Source of the DNA: Acrasis kona
Lineage: Eukaryota; Heterolobosea; Eutetramitea; Acrasida; Acrasidae
Assembly: GCA_026419775.2 (NCBI GenBank)
Contig: JAOPGA020001219.1
Coordinates: 1 to 26,187, forward strand
Length of the DNA: 26,187 nucleotides
Direction: 5' to 3'
The notes under the pieces were generated by a model. The model had not been told where the DNA came from. It saw nothing but the letters and a program-made list of their open reading frames with translations, and made no database searches. The position numbers were made by a program, and so were the translations under genes. Every line of letters starts with the position of its first letter. The stretch's first letter is position 1. Below, one piece after another: positions 1-10,700 of the stretch.

Positions 1-176
1 TCTTCTTGAGCGTAACTGCTATTGAGATCTTGTTTATTCGTATTTACAGGCTGTTCACGTTCTTGAGGATTGAGATCTGTTTGTACAGTTTTAGGCGCTG
101 ATACTTGCTTCTTCTTCATATCTCTTTGTAGCATCAGGCGAAGAAGATCGACTTTCACATCTTTCGCGCCACTCAT
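1..176 (-). CDS. N-terminal part of an unknown protein (runs off left edge)
   Basis: An open frame starts at an ATG at 176 on the minus strand and stays open to the window edge, giving 58 residues that begin MSGAKDVKVDLLRLMLQRDM. The N-terminus is a short amphipathic, basic stretch followed by a polar Gln/Asn/Lys-rich segment that looks disordered. I recognise no domain. It is divergent from the CRAL-TRIO gene, whose ATG is 278 bp away, so the two probably share a promoter region. That the start is real is inferred from the open frame and the gene-like spacing. The rest of the gene, including any introns, lies outside the window. Confidence 0.5.
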   Translation of the reverse strand, partial: MSGAKDVKVDLLRLMLQRDMKKKQVSAPKTVQTDLNPQEREQPVNTNKQDLNSSYAQE

Positions 177-454
177 GGTGTGTCACTATGTAGTTGAATT
201 TGTTCTGTTGAATGTGAAATAGATTACAACACACAACCACTTATATATGGTAAATTTTCGACTCTATGGTATAATACACTTCTATGTGTATGATGCTGCT
301 GGTATAGTGTCCATTGAATATCGGGATACCAATCATACCATGATTTACGTGTTGTAAGTAGTAAATAGAAGGCGGCACATCCTTCTCCCACAACTTTCTT
401 GATCAACCGGAGATTTTTCTGATGTCTGATTACCACTGAAGTTAGGAACAAACA
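177..454. promoter_or_regulatory. Divergent intergenic promoter region
   Basis: This 278-bp gap separates two divergent start codons (176 on minus, 455 on plus). It contains a TA-rich stretch near 240-250. A 75-codon minus-strand open frame within it has no protein-like features and is probably chance. A shared promoter is inferred from the geometry only. Confidence 0.35.
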
Positions 455-1425
455 ATGACAAGGCGAACTAGTGCACCAATCGACTCCACTGCTGACTCAC
501 TCAAGGAACTATTCCAGTCTCATCCTATACTTGGAAAGCTCAATGTTGAGCAGCTGGAGAAGTTCGCCCAGGCATTAAAAATAATACATTCAAAGCTGTA
601 TGAAGAGGCATCTGAGAAGGGTGAACAAGAGAATTTTGAGCAAGAGTGGGCCTCGTGGCGTAATAGTGATGTTCTGGACGACATGTGCATTTATCGTTAC
701 ATGTACGGTTATCTTTGGGATGTAGATGTCGCCGTTAAGCAATGTAAGTTTTTGTTCCAATTACATGACTTCTTAACAAACATTCTAGGTGTGGACATGC
801 TTCAGTGGGTTAGATCATTTAAGCCTAAAGATATTAAGCTTAAAGATCTTGAATCGGTGGCTCAAAATGGTTACTTATTCCATCACGGAGTTGATAAGTT
901 GAATAGACCAGTTTTTTATCTATTGATTGGAAAGGACAGCGCTCCAAATACGGAAGAGAATGTTGACCTGAAGTTCAAACATTTGGTTCACACCAACGAG
1001 CAATGCATCAAGCGCCTGGAAGAGAATGGACAGGATGATATCTACCAGATATTGTGGGTAGTGGATATGAAAAACGGATCGGTCAATCTCAACCTTGTTA
1101 AAAGTTTGAGGCACTTATTCGATAATTTGGGAGTGAGATATCCAGAACGTTGTGGTCAGATACTCATTTTGAATCCACCATGGACTTTAAATGTTATTTG
1201 GGCGTTTGTCACTCCATTTATGGTGAGTTCTTTCAGTCTGCCTCATGTAATTAACATTTATAGACACAACAACAAATTGACAAGTATAAATTCATCAAGG
1301 GCACAACTGAGAAAATCAAGCAAGAGCTTCTAAAGTACATTGATGAAGACCAAATACCACAATGTGCGGGATATGATACTACAGGTTCGTGGACTTATCA
1401 AGACGCGTTAAACAATGAAAAATAA
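455..1425 (+). CDS. CRAL-TRIO (Sec14-like) lipid-binding protein, three exons
   Basis: Predicted exons are 455-743, 789-1222 and 1264-1425, giving 294 residues. The CRAL-TRIO N-terminal helices end in a WDVDVAVKQ motif (about residues 88-96). The lipid-binding fold follows, with the block YPERCGQILILNPPW and an end that reads YIDEDQIPQCAGYDTTGSW, as in Sec14 proteins (ID.DQLP..YGG-like). Family members bind phosphoinositides, tocopherol, retinoids or other lipids and move them between membranes; the ligand here cannot be told. Intron 1 (744-788, GTAAGT...TAG) is 45 nt, in frame and stop-free, so it is easily missed, but removing it restores the family spacing between DVDVAVKQ and MLQWVRSFKP. 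Intron 2 (1223-1263, GTGAGT...TAG) is 41 nt. Both have TTAAC before the acceptor. Stop is TAA at 1423-1425. Confidence 0.85.
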
Positions 1426-1541
1426 TAATAATGAGTGAATAAGACGACAGGCTGTTCAAGTTTTTGATTGTTGTTAATTGTAAATTTGACGTCATAAGAC
1501 TGTGTTTGTGCTATATTGATAACTTTTGTTTTAAATTCTTT

Positions 1542-2608
1542 TTATTTGTTGATGACTAGTCGCAAACTGTCTTGAAGATTTTTCACGATTTGGTCGATCA
1601 TGGTCGCCATACCCTCATTACAAGATTCCCTCATCTAACAAAATGAAACAGATTAAATTTTCGTAAAGCGAACCTTTGATTCGTTCTTAATTTCAATTTT
1701 TTAAAACTTCAAAATTGTTTAATGTTTCTTTCTTGAACTCCTGTTCATCTTTGGCTTGTTGGGATAATAGTTCGTGGAAATCGCTTCGTACAGCATCAAT
1801 GCAAACCTCTCTAGTGCGACGCTCATCATCTATAATCTTTATTACTTTTACTCCGTCCTCTTTTATCTTTCTCAAAATTATCGTATCCTTTTGGTGCCTA
1901 TCTTCCCTCTCCCTACTGATCAACCTCTGCAATAGTGATGAAACAAATTCCTTGGTAACAAACCTGATAATCTTCTGTACTCAGCAAGTCTCTACCGATG
2001 ATGAGTTTTGATAGTTTTTCTGTTTTCTCTTTCTCCTCCGACAGACTCTTTTCAAGTTTATTTGTTTGCTCCAAGAGGACATTAATCGTGTTTTGCAATA
2101 CTGCTATTTGTTTATCAATTTTATCTTCCAAGTTTTGAGAATTGGATGTTAACCTTATCTCCATTTTCTTAACAGGTTAATGTATATCAAGTGACATTTA
2201 TACCTCTTGAAAGATTTTCATCGCATCTGATCTTGACCTTGACTCAAATTGAATGTCCTTTTTAAGGGTCATTATTGATTGTTTGATCTCATTCTTGTAT
2301 GCACTGTCGCCCTCGTTATTTTGCTACGTAATGGGTAGATTCAAAGTTTAATTTAAGAGATTACGTCCAAAGCTTGTTTAAAGTCCCCTTTAAAGAATGC
2401 AGATTTTTGTTTGATGATGTTCAGTTTATCTAGCGCAGAGCTACTCTGCTGAGCAGGTGTTGGGACACCTTTTACATCGTTATTATTTGAATTAAAATTG
2501 TATAATGTATTCGCTGCTTTCGAAGAGGTAGGGCTAGTGGGAAGAGAGTTATATTCTAATGAGTTACAAAGCGTGAGCATCATTCAACATACCAACCCAT
2601 GTATCCAT
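1542..2608 (-). CDS. SF-assemblin / beta-giardin family coiled-coil protein, six exons
   Basis: Exons on the minus strand: 2608-2593, 2555-2365, 2323-2204, 2167-1964, 1926-1674 and 1634-1542; the introns are 36-41 nt with GT-AG ends. The product is about 291 residues: a short Ser/Pro/Thr/Asn-rich head with SP-type sites (SPTSSK, TPAQQ), then a continuous charged coiled-coil rod. The C-terminus (MIDQIVKNLQDSLRLVINK) matches the SF-assemblin ending (..ALQDGLRIV..), and the REREDRH...DDERRTRE blocks resemble the rod. These proteins form the striated fibres attached to flagellar basal bodies, and the related giardins build the Giardia ventral disc. Exon 5 carries one base too many in a run of six A (about 1695-1700): the frame upstream stops at once, while the next frame resumes family-like sequence (IEIKNESK) up to the last intron. 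This is probably an indel, real or from assembly. Family call is firm; the break is described as seen. Confidence 0.8.
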
Positions 2609-2708
2609 TGTATTGCCTAAAGACAAAGAAAGCGGGAGATTAAATCGCTGAGATGGATTACAAAATTCAATATTATGCAGAAGTGACGAACAATAGGACA
2701 AGTTTTTA

Positions 2709-3480
2709 TTAAAGTTTTGATGTAAGTTGTGGCTGTTGTTCTGCCTCCTTAACCTGGGCATTTGCGGATTTTATCAACTCCGCCACTCGCTCTACTGTAA
2801 TGTTACTTTGAGGACCAAACAATCTGTATGCTTGGCTGTATGACCATGCATTCCAAATGCTTTTATAGAAAAGTGCAGTAGCCTCAGTGTGTACAATGGT
2901 GTTTTCGTCGTCGGTCAAACTAGTTAGGTTGTTCGTTAGACGACCACTCATTAACAACTTCCTCCCGTCAATGTTTACTGTTCTAATTTCTATTCGTACA
3001 ATAGAACCCAACTTGATAAACTTCTTATAGTTAATGTTTAAATTTAGTGTTACATTACCAAACCCAAGAACTATAACGTTAGAAGTAAAATGTAGACTTC
3101 ACAAACCTTTACAAGAATGCCAACCAAACATGGAGTCCACGGTTGTTGCAATGCAACCACCATGAACCGAATTAGGTGGTCCCTCCATGCTGTTATTGAA
3201 TGCTACCACTCCTATCAACATTTGTTCTTCATTGTCCCAAAATGTTCTGTATTTAATGTCTTTTCCAAACTGCTCTCCCCTACTTCCTAGTGTCTTAAAT
3301 AATGAATAATAATAAATTTAAACAACTAACCTTTGCGATTTCTGTGTCGCTTAATATTGGGAAATCCAGATGAAAGGCGCTTCGTGAGTATCTTTGTGTG
3401 TTGCTTGTAATTTGATCTAACAGAGGTATGTTGTGGAACCTCTTGTTCTTGGTAACCTGTCCAGATGGGAACAACGACAT
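2709..3480 (-). CDS. THEM4-like hotdog-fold acyl-CoA thioesterase, three exons
   Basis: Exons are 3480-3331, 3293-3107 and 3070-2709, with introns of 37 nt (3294-3330) and 36 nt (3071-3106); the product is 232 residues. The hotdog core has the motif NSVHGGCIATTVDSMFGW at residues 91-108: the HGG loop (His94-Gly96) and an Asp103 in the place of the catalytic Asp of THEM4/THEM5. A second block, LNLNINYKKFIKLGS, then an IDGRKLLMSGRL strand, fits the usual NY..P and EGRK blocks of the family, and HTEATALFYK closes the fold. These enzymes hydrolyse acyl-CoA to free fatty acid and CoA, often in mitochondria or cytosol. The ATG at 3480 is the first in its frame, with a stop a few codons upstream. 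It lies 100 bp upstream of the SF-assemblin gene on the same strand and is divergent from the protease gene. Confidence 0.85.
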
Positions 3481-3782
3481 GAAGGATTATTTTTAATATT
3501 GAGGAGGATTTTTTCTCCGCACAAGTCAACCTTTGAGCTTTCCTCCGCCGACAAACAAACGCGCAAGTGGATAACTGCTTCTTACTTTTACATCTGATGT
3601 GCATTTTCGACATGGTCTTGTTCTTGCCTAGTAATCATGATGTGATTTACAACCAAGTAAATTCTTGAATACATGCCTTTTTAGGTGAAAGTCGGTTTTA
3701 AAATACTTTTACGGTTATAGCTAAATTATTACATAAAATTATATCAATTTATACAAGTATATATTTTACGACAACTAAACAA
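3481..3782. promoter_or_regulatory. Divergent intergenic region between thioesterase and protease
   Basis: This 302-bp gap lies between divergent starts at 3480 (-) and 3783 (+). The part next to the protease (about 3690-3780) is very AT-rich with several TATA-like stretches (for example ATATATTTT near 3760), as expected for a promoter. A minus-strand open frame enters from upstream of the thioesterase ATG in another frame, with no recognisable protein. I see no other gene. Confidence 0.35.
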
Positions 3783-4759
3783 ATGAGACTACTAATCACT
3801 ACTATGTTCGCCCTAGCAGTGGGGCTGTTCTGTGCTATCCGTGCAGAGGAGATGGTTGTAGGAGGGAAGATGGTTCCACAAGGACAATACTCGTATGTTG
3901 CTTTATATGAATTTACTCTTACCTATCGAAAAGGTATCTGGTCTATATAGTAGCGGACCAAGGTAAAAGTACTAACTTCGCTTGTACCGGAGCTATCCTG
4001 AATAGGCGCTATGTACTAACAGCTGGCCATTGTGTAGCTAACGATTTATTTGTTATATATGGAAGATTAAATGTAAACGGATACAAAGTCTCTGATACTG
4101 TTAAAGTGCAGAAATGGTACAGGCACCCTAGATATGATCAAGTAACAAAAGCTTGGGACATTGCTTTGATGGAGCTCGCGAAAGACATTCCAGAAAACCC
4201 AGGATTCGTTCAATATTTGAGCATCTCACTAAACTTCCCTGGTCAAGGATATCCACTTCAAATTGCAGGATGGGGTCTAATTGAGGGAGATATGGGAACC
4301 TCCACACCATACTACGGAACTGTGCACGTTGGAAAGGATTCTTCATGCAACTTTATTGGATATGACGCAAAGTATTGGTTCTGCGTAGATGATACTACAA
4401 CTCACTCTTGCCCTGGAGATTCCGGTGCAGCAGTTGTTGTTGCCAATAACGACAGATGGGCAGTCATCGGAGTAGATTCTGTCTCCACCGACGGTCCTTG
4501 TTCAACAAAAGATCCTTCCACTGCATTCACAAAGGTCGCCAACATGATTGATTTCTTGGTCGGAAATACACCTTTAGAACCAGTTATCTTTGCCAATCTA
4601 ACCTTTTCTGGCACAACCACTACTGTTGGTGGTACTGGACAAACTATCGCACCCAGCACAACACAACCATCAAGCAAAACATCAGATGGCTCATCCGTCC
4701 AAGGGATCTTTGTCGCAATGGGCATCATAGCCATCGGACTAATAGCACTCTTCATTTAA
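3783..4759 (+). CDS. Secreted trypsin-fold (S1) serine protease with C-terminal membrane anchor
   Basis: Exons 3783-3892 and 3934-4759 (intron 3893-3933, 41 nt, GTATGT...AAAG) give 311 residues. Residues 1 to about 21 form a signal peptide (hydrophobic MFALAVGLFCAI core). VVGG near residues 25-28 is the chymotrypsin-fold N-terminus. The catalytic triad is complete: His69 in LTAGHC, Asp112 in WDIALM, Ser200 in CPGDSGAA. The residue at the S1-pocket position of trypsin Asp189 (six before the serine) is His, so trypsin-like Arg/Lys specificity is not expected. No Lys/Arg precedes VVGG, so the usual tryptic activation cut is missing. After the domain comes a Thr/Ser/Gly/Pro-rich linker (TTTTVGGTGQTIAPSTTQPS) and a hydrophobic tail (IFVAMGIIAIGLIALFI) that ends the protein. 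This is typical of a GPI-anchor signal or a tail TM segment, so the enzyme is probably on the cell surface or in digestive vacuoles. Confidence 0.85.
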
Positions 4760-4793
4760 ATGTATAATAATAAATTAACATTATAAAAATTAT
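4760..4793. terminator. Shared 34-bp convergent 3' end with AATAAA-like signals
   Basis: Only 34 bp separate the TAA of the protease (+) from the TAA of the giant ligase gene (-). The gap holds AATAAA on the plus strand (within ATAATAAATT). On the minus strand, AATAAA spans the ligase stop codon. The two 3' UTRs must overlap or be extremely short. The role in polyadenylation is inferred from the motif and position. Confidence 0.5.
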
Positions 4794-7700
4794 TTATTGA
4801 TTATTATAAGCCTCTACCATCTTGGCACAACACAAACAATACCTCATCTTGATATCACCAGGGAAGTACTTTTTAAACCACTCCAAATCATTGAAATCTT
4901 CCGAGTCAGAGTTCTTATCTACGCTATAAAAACCAAATGCCTCCTTAATCATAATCTCATTGCTCATCTGATTTCCAATCAAATTGTCCAAAATGAAATC
5001 CTTCATTCTCTCAGCCAACAACTCGCTCTGCATCTTTACCAAACAATCCTTCAACTTGTTAACCTCATCACCATCCAACTGGTGTTTATAATTTGGATGC
5101 ACATCTGCATAAACATCGCTCGTCAAATGTGATTCCAAACAAGATAACAACGAATCCAAGTGCTTCAGTTTAATTTGATGCAAATCACTATACTGATGTA
5201 CATCCACGCCCAAATCATTCTTCAAGTAATCAATCAAACTAACCTCCGTTGCATTCATTTTATGAGCATTGGTCGATTGTAAAAAGTTCATGCTCATTTC
5301 TACCAACCTCAACAAAGATCTACACTGCTCAAGTCTTAATTCTCTTATTTGAGTTTTGATTTCTCTGTTTAGTTCTTGTTGAGGTAATTGGCGAATAAAG
5401 TTTTGTCTTGCTCCGCTCTGTCTCAACTCTCCCAAGAACTCTACCATGCGTACTTCTAATGAGAGTTGGGGCTTTCCAATGAAAAAGTGTTCCATCATGA
5501 ATCGCTCGAGTAATTCCAAATCGTATTCGACTTGTACTCCGTTGCCTTTTTGTAAGGGTCTGTTGCAGTGATCCTTTACGTGAGATAGTATTTGATCGGT
5601 GCTACAATTCACCATTTGTCTCGATGTTGCGAATCGAGCGCTACATGCCTGAGCAACCATGTGTTCGTCGTTGATATTGATCGTATCGTTGTGTAAATCA
5701 ATCAAGTACTGTAACAGAGCCAACACAAATACATTTTCGTCCGTTTCATTGGGTATGATGAGCGTGAGCACTGCCGATTCGTTCATCACTACGTTTCTCA
5801 TTGATTCTGGAATGGGAGTACATTTGTACATTTCTACTCTACTCCAACATGCATTCCACACCTTACATAATGATTCGAATAATTTTTCAAACTCTAATCG
5901 ATCGTGATGATCCATGGTTTGTATTTCATTCATGATGGTTTGTTGTTGGCTGAATTGCCGAGTGATTCTCTTATCGTAGCGCATGGAGATCACGTCCATT
6001 AGTTTCAACAAATCAGGTAAGTATTTCACGCACTCTAATTCGACGTGTCTCGATGCATATTTCTGGAGTATTTTAGAGGGCGATCTCATGCATTGCAATA
6101 GTAAATTATCGATGGTGACTTGTTGTGTCACTAACCATAGTGCACTATCTGCTTCCCTCTGTAATGCGACGCGTGTTTGTGACATTGTGACCTTTGCGTT
6201 ATTTTGTAATTGAAGATTGAACTGAGATTTGAGTTGGTCCATGATGCAAGGATCGAATGTGTCCTTGATGACCATGCTCACGAATTGATTCTCCATGGTG
6301 ACGCGTTCCTCCTTTGATCGACAAGAACACATAAACTTTGTGTTCTTTAAATTTTGAATTATACGGTGCATCACGATGGCCGCATCGTCATTATTTCTCG
6401 ATAATAAATTCATCATGAGCTCCCAATCATGTAATAAATGATTCTTGAAGAATAATTTCAAATCCAGAGTGGACGATGATACGTATTGTTGGTTCATGAT
6501 GGAACGAATGTTCTCGTCATGGTGATAAAAACAACAACTTGCATACAAGACCATATTCATGACGAATCGTAAGCAACGATAATTCTTTGCATTTAATTCT
6601 CTCATGCTCACATACATGTCATCTTTGGATTGATGATTAGAGATTGGATGAACTGCATAATCGAGTGGAGATTCCACCAACGATAGATTCACTAATTTAT
6701 TATCGACCAACATATTGTGGTCTTGTCCACCTATATCTGCACCACAGGTATGACATTTAAGCACTTGCATGGGCTTACCACACTCACCTACAAAATAAGA
6801 ATGACCATTGGGACATTCGTAAAAATGACCTTGACCAAGTGCAACGTTTAATTCTGCTCTGGTGTCTTGATTCATGGTTGGGAAATAACTTTTACGTAAC
6901 GAAGATGGATTGTGTAGTAATTCGTAAAAGAAACCAGAGTTCATTCCGTTGCAATTGATGATTGAAGCGAGATGAACGATGAGTCGACTCAGATCTACAT
7001 TCAAGTCCTTTAGTTGATTCAAGAATGGATAATGTTGAATGGATGATCCATCGTCGTGGTCGTATTGCGTCAAAATCTTATTTTCGTATTCACACATGAG
7101 TATGTAGGATTGATGATCTCTATTGGATGGTAATTTGATCGAATTTTGTTTCAAGATTTGTGATTCGATTTTGATGAATTCTTGATCGTGACCATAAAGT
7201 GCCAAGAATGGATTGCTTATGCGATAGGGTTGATTCTGTATGGATATGTATTGTTGTGCATCCATTTGATCCGATAACCACTTTTTAAAGGCATCGATTT
7301 GTTGTAATGGACCACGCATGCATTGTTTGGTGAACATTTCGCCCTTTTGGTACATGATGCTTCTCAACAAAAAGAGAATGCATTCCGTATCAGATAAACA
7401 AGATTCAACGTCTTGATGATTGGGTAATATAGCATCATTCTGTTGTACCACTTGCTGTACGATCATATTCGCCACTGTTCTCTTGTATGCAATCATTGTT
7501 AATTGATTCATTAGATTCAAATCATCATTGCATTGACTTAACAAATGGGGTACGAAACCATTCATACGCGTTAATTGCTCTTCTTTGACTTGAGCAATGC
7601 ATACAGCCAATGAAAACTCTAATGATTTCAAATCTTGATGAGATTTGTATAATTCAATTTCGAGTTCTGATGTTTGATTCGTTTCTAACAATCGACGAAC

Positions 7701-10700
7701 GACGCTACATAACATGCTCTTGCTTACTTTGAATTGTAACTGCTGTTCTTGTTGTTGATGCTGTTGATTGTTGTTATTGTGATGTTGACAAACATAATCG
7801 ACAACAGTTTGTCTCGTCTCTGCGTGATGACATGGTGCTATGAGCAAGTGATCCATGACATATGATTCAATCAATTGACTACTTCGATTGATAAACATGC
7901 TTTCCTTTTCCTTGACGCTCGATACCAATTCATCGGATTCTCCCTTGATGGGTGCATATTGATCGATTGTCCATCCCTTGATGTCACGTTGACAATTCAT
8001 ACAAACATTGTATTGAGTAATGTACTCTTGTGCACATTTCCTACAAACTGTTTGTTGACAACATGTAAATTCGCACAAGATTTCTGGAATTTCCAAACAC
8101 ATCATGCACTCGAATTCATCGCCTTGCCTCGTGTATTCTCTGTTGACGTTGGTTAGTAATTTAATCAAGCTCTTGAGGCCCTTGTTGAGATCTGATTTGT
8201 TATAAAATTTCATACATTGGCTCATGGGTAATTGTTCGGGAATGGCCAAATCCTTCAAGAATTTCACAAAGAAGGTGATCTTGTCCCATAGTGTTGATAA
8301 TTGATAAAATGGTTCCAAATCATGATTCAATCTTGTCAAATGTTGCAAATTCAAATGAACCCATTCCTTGGACAATAACAATGAGAGATCATTTTTGATA
8401 TTTTGGATCAATTCGCACCATGTAATGGCTTGTTGAGCATTTTGAATGTTTTTGGACGAAAGGTCGATTTGGTTCATGACCAATTCACAAAATAATTGAT
8501 CCATCACCACGAATATATTTTGTTCTTGATGGATGGTGGACGTTCGAATCAATTCGTATAATTGATTGAAGAATGATGGGTGCATGTGTTGCATGATGGA
8601 TGACCAGATTCTGAATCGGTGCTGATTCATATTTTGTAAAACTAGTAATTCGCAACCATTGGGTGACGATTGTGATGAATTGTGTGAAATGTTGGATTCA
8701 CATTTGGAGATGATCAAGAATTCCAATTCGAACCATTTTTCATTTTGGAAATTAAATTTGTCGCTCAGGGTATAAATGTCCAATAACAAACACCTCCAAT
8801 CGTGTACACAATGGATCACGCTGGGGAATGCCATCTCTAATTGCTTCTCTAACGAGGACACGCGATCTTGTATGGTCCTTCTATTGTTCATGTCGTCCAG
8901 CACGCTCTTGACGAATGAACAAATGACATTTCCGAATGGGAAATTAATAAATGGAAGAGTATTGTTAGGACCATCGAATCGTACTTCTGCATGATTGTTA
9001 TCTCTTAATTGACAAATCAATGGCTCAAAGGTGCTAACGTGAATATTTTGGTATAGGTTCATCCATAATCCACCATCGTTATGAGCGGCTAGTGATAAAT
9101 TACCATAACGATCGATATGGGCCAATATGGCAGCGAATGCAGTGTAGCATGTCTTGTGAATAAAGTGTTCCAGAGTGGCTCTGAATGTACCATTTAAACA
9201 CAACTCTTTATCATCTTTTGATACGCTTATATACCATGATTTATGATCCTTTACTAGACTAGATGAGTCTTCGACCAATTGGATCACTTTTGACGTGGTT
9301 ATGCTTCTGAATCGATCGTTATGCAATAACTCTCTAATCATGATTAATTGATCCCTGATGTGACTGCTCGTCCGACTGAACGGATACACCAGTCGACTAA
9401 GTGCATGATGGACGTGCTGATCAAGTAACTCGCCCACTTGACAATCAAATCTCAAGATATCGCCCAATGATTTATGAATCATGTTGGATATGTCAGCACC
9501 AGGTCTCACGTCATCGATAAATGCATGATGCCATCTCTTATCAAATTCAAATGAGAATTTGGTCTGTCCCCTCATTAAATTAACCATAATGACCACATGC
9601 CTCTTGTGTGAGGAAGAATGCTCGTTGTATTGATTTAATTTACGCTCGCATTCATATTGAGCGAATTGTATTCTTCTGGTGGATGTCGCCGCTGGGTCAC
9701 ACACCAATATCAACATTCCTTGTTCTACGTTCGATTTGATAAACTCATCAACACATCTGGTCAGATCGCTACTAGTTCTCATTTCGTGTAATCGAGAATA
9801 AGTGAGAGAGATATCACGAGTGTGTAGGAATCCAGAGAGTCCTTGTTCAATGTTAATATCAAGTGGAGAATAAGTAGTAACGAATAACATGACCGATGAT
9901 GGATCATTGGCATTATTGGACAATTGATAATCCAATAAATTAATCAAACTCTTATTGGATTGTTGAAAGTATTGTTGGGTCATGACTGGATCGTCATGGA
10001 AAGAAAGAGCAGCTTCGGGAGAAGCCACCCATAATAATTTATTAATACATTGTTTATTATCCAATTCAAAGTCATTGGTTGGGTGAATGCTATGAACTAA
10101 TCCAATTAATGAATCTTCTTTTACTCCCACGAACATGTTACTCATTTCGTGGTGCTCGCATACGTTTCTTACGAAATCTCTTAGCCACCTTAGTAATGTC
10201 TTCATGTGTAAGTCCATCACCACTTGTGCTCTACCAAATACTTGTTTTTCTAAACGATTTAAAAAGGGAGCTGCTAATCGCTCATAAGCATCTCTTGCCT
10301 CTGCAATCACGATGATTCTAAAATTGGGATGAACGGGACATGTGTGACTGGATTGTCCGAATGCTAATCTTGCGTATCGCTTTCCTTCGAATTCAACGTA
10401 ATGTTGATTCAACAAATCATATAATGATTCGTAAAGAGCGTCACAATGGACCAGTACCACTCGATGACCACATCCCATTGCAATTTTAATTCGTTGCAGA
10501 TCCATGCTGATTGAGAAGTTAGTGTTATCGTCTGGAAAATCACTTCCGAATATCACATCCGTTTTGCCCATGCTTAGTAGATCAAAATCAAATAACAAGT
10601 TGAGAGCAACGTTGTTGCGAGTGAGTAACATCAAGTGACGAGCGTTTTCGTCCTTGAGATTTTGTTGAATTAACGAAATGGTAGATGGACGCGCTGACGA

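Noticed and set aside
224-451. 75-codon minus-strand open frame between the two divergent genes at the left end
   Set aside because: No domain, many Tyr/His/Trp from AT-rich sequence, and it fills a likely promoter; probably chance.
3326-3613. 95-codon minus-strand frame overlapping thioesterase exon 1
   Set aside because: It overlaps the thioesterase exon in another frame and gives a basic, unlikely protein; the frame starting at 3480 splices cleanly into the hotdog domain.
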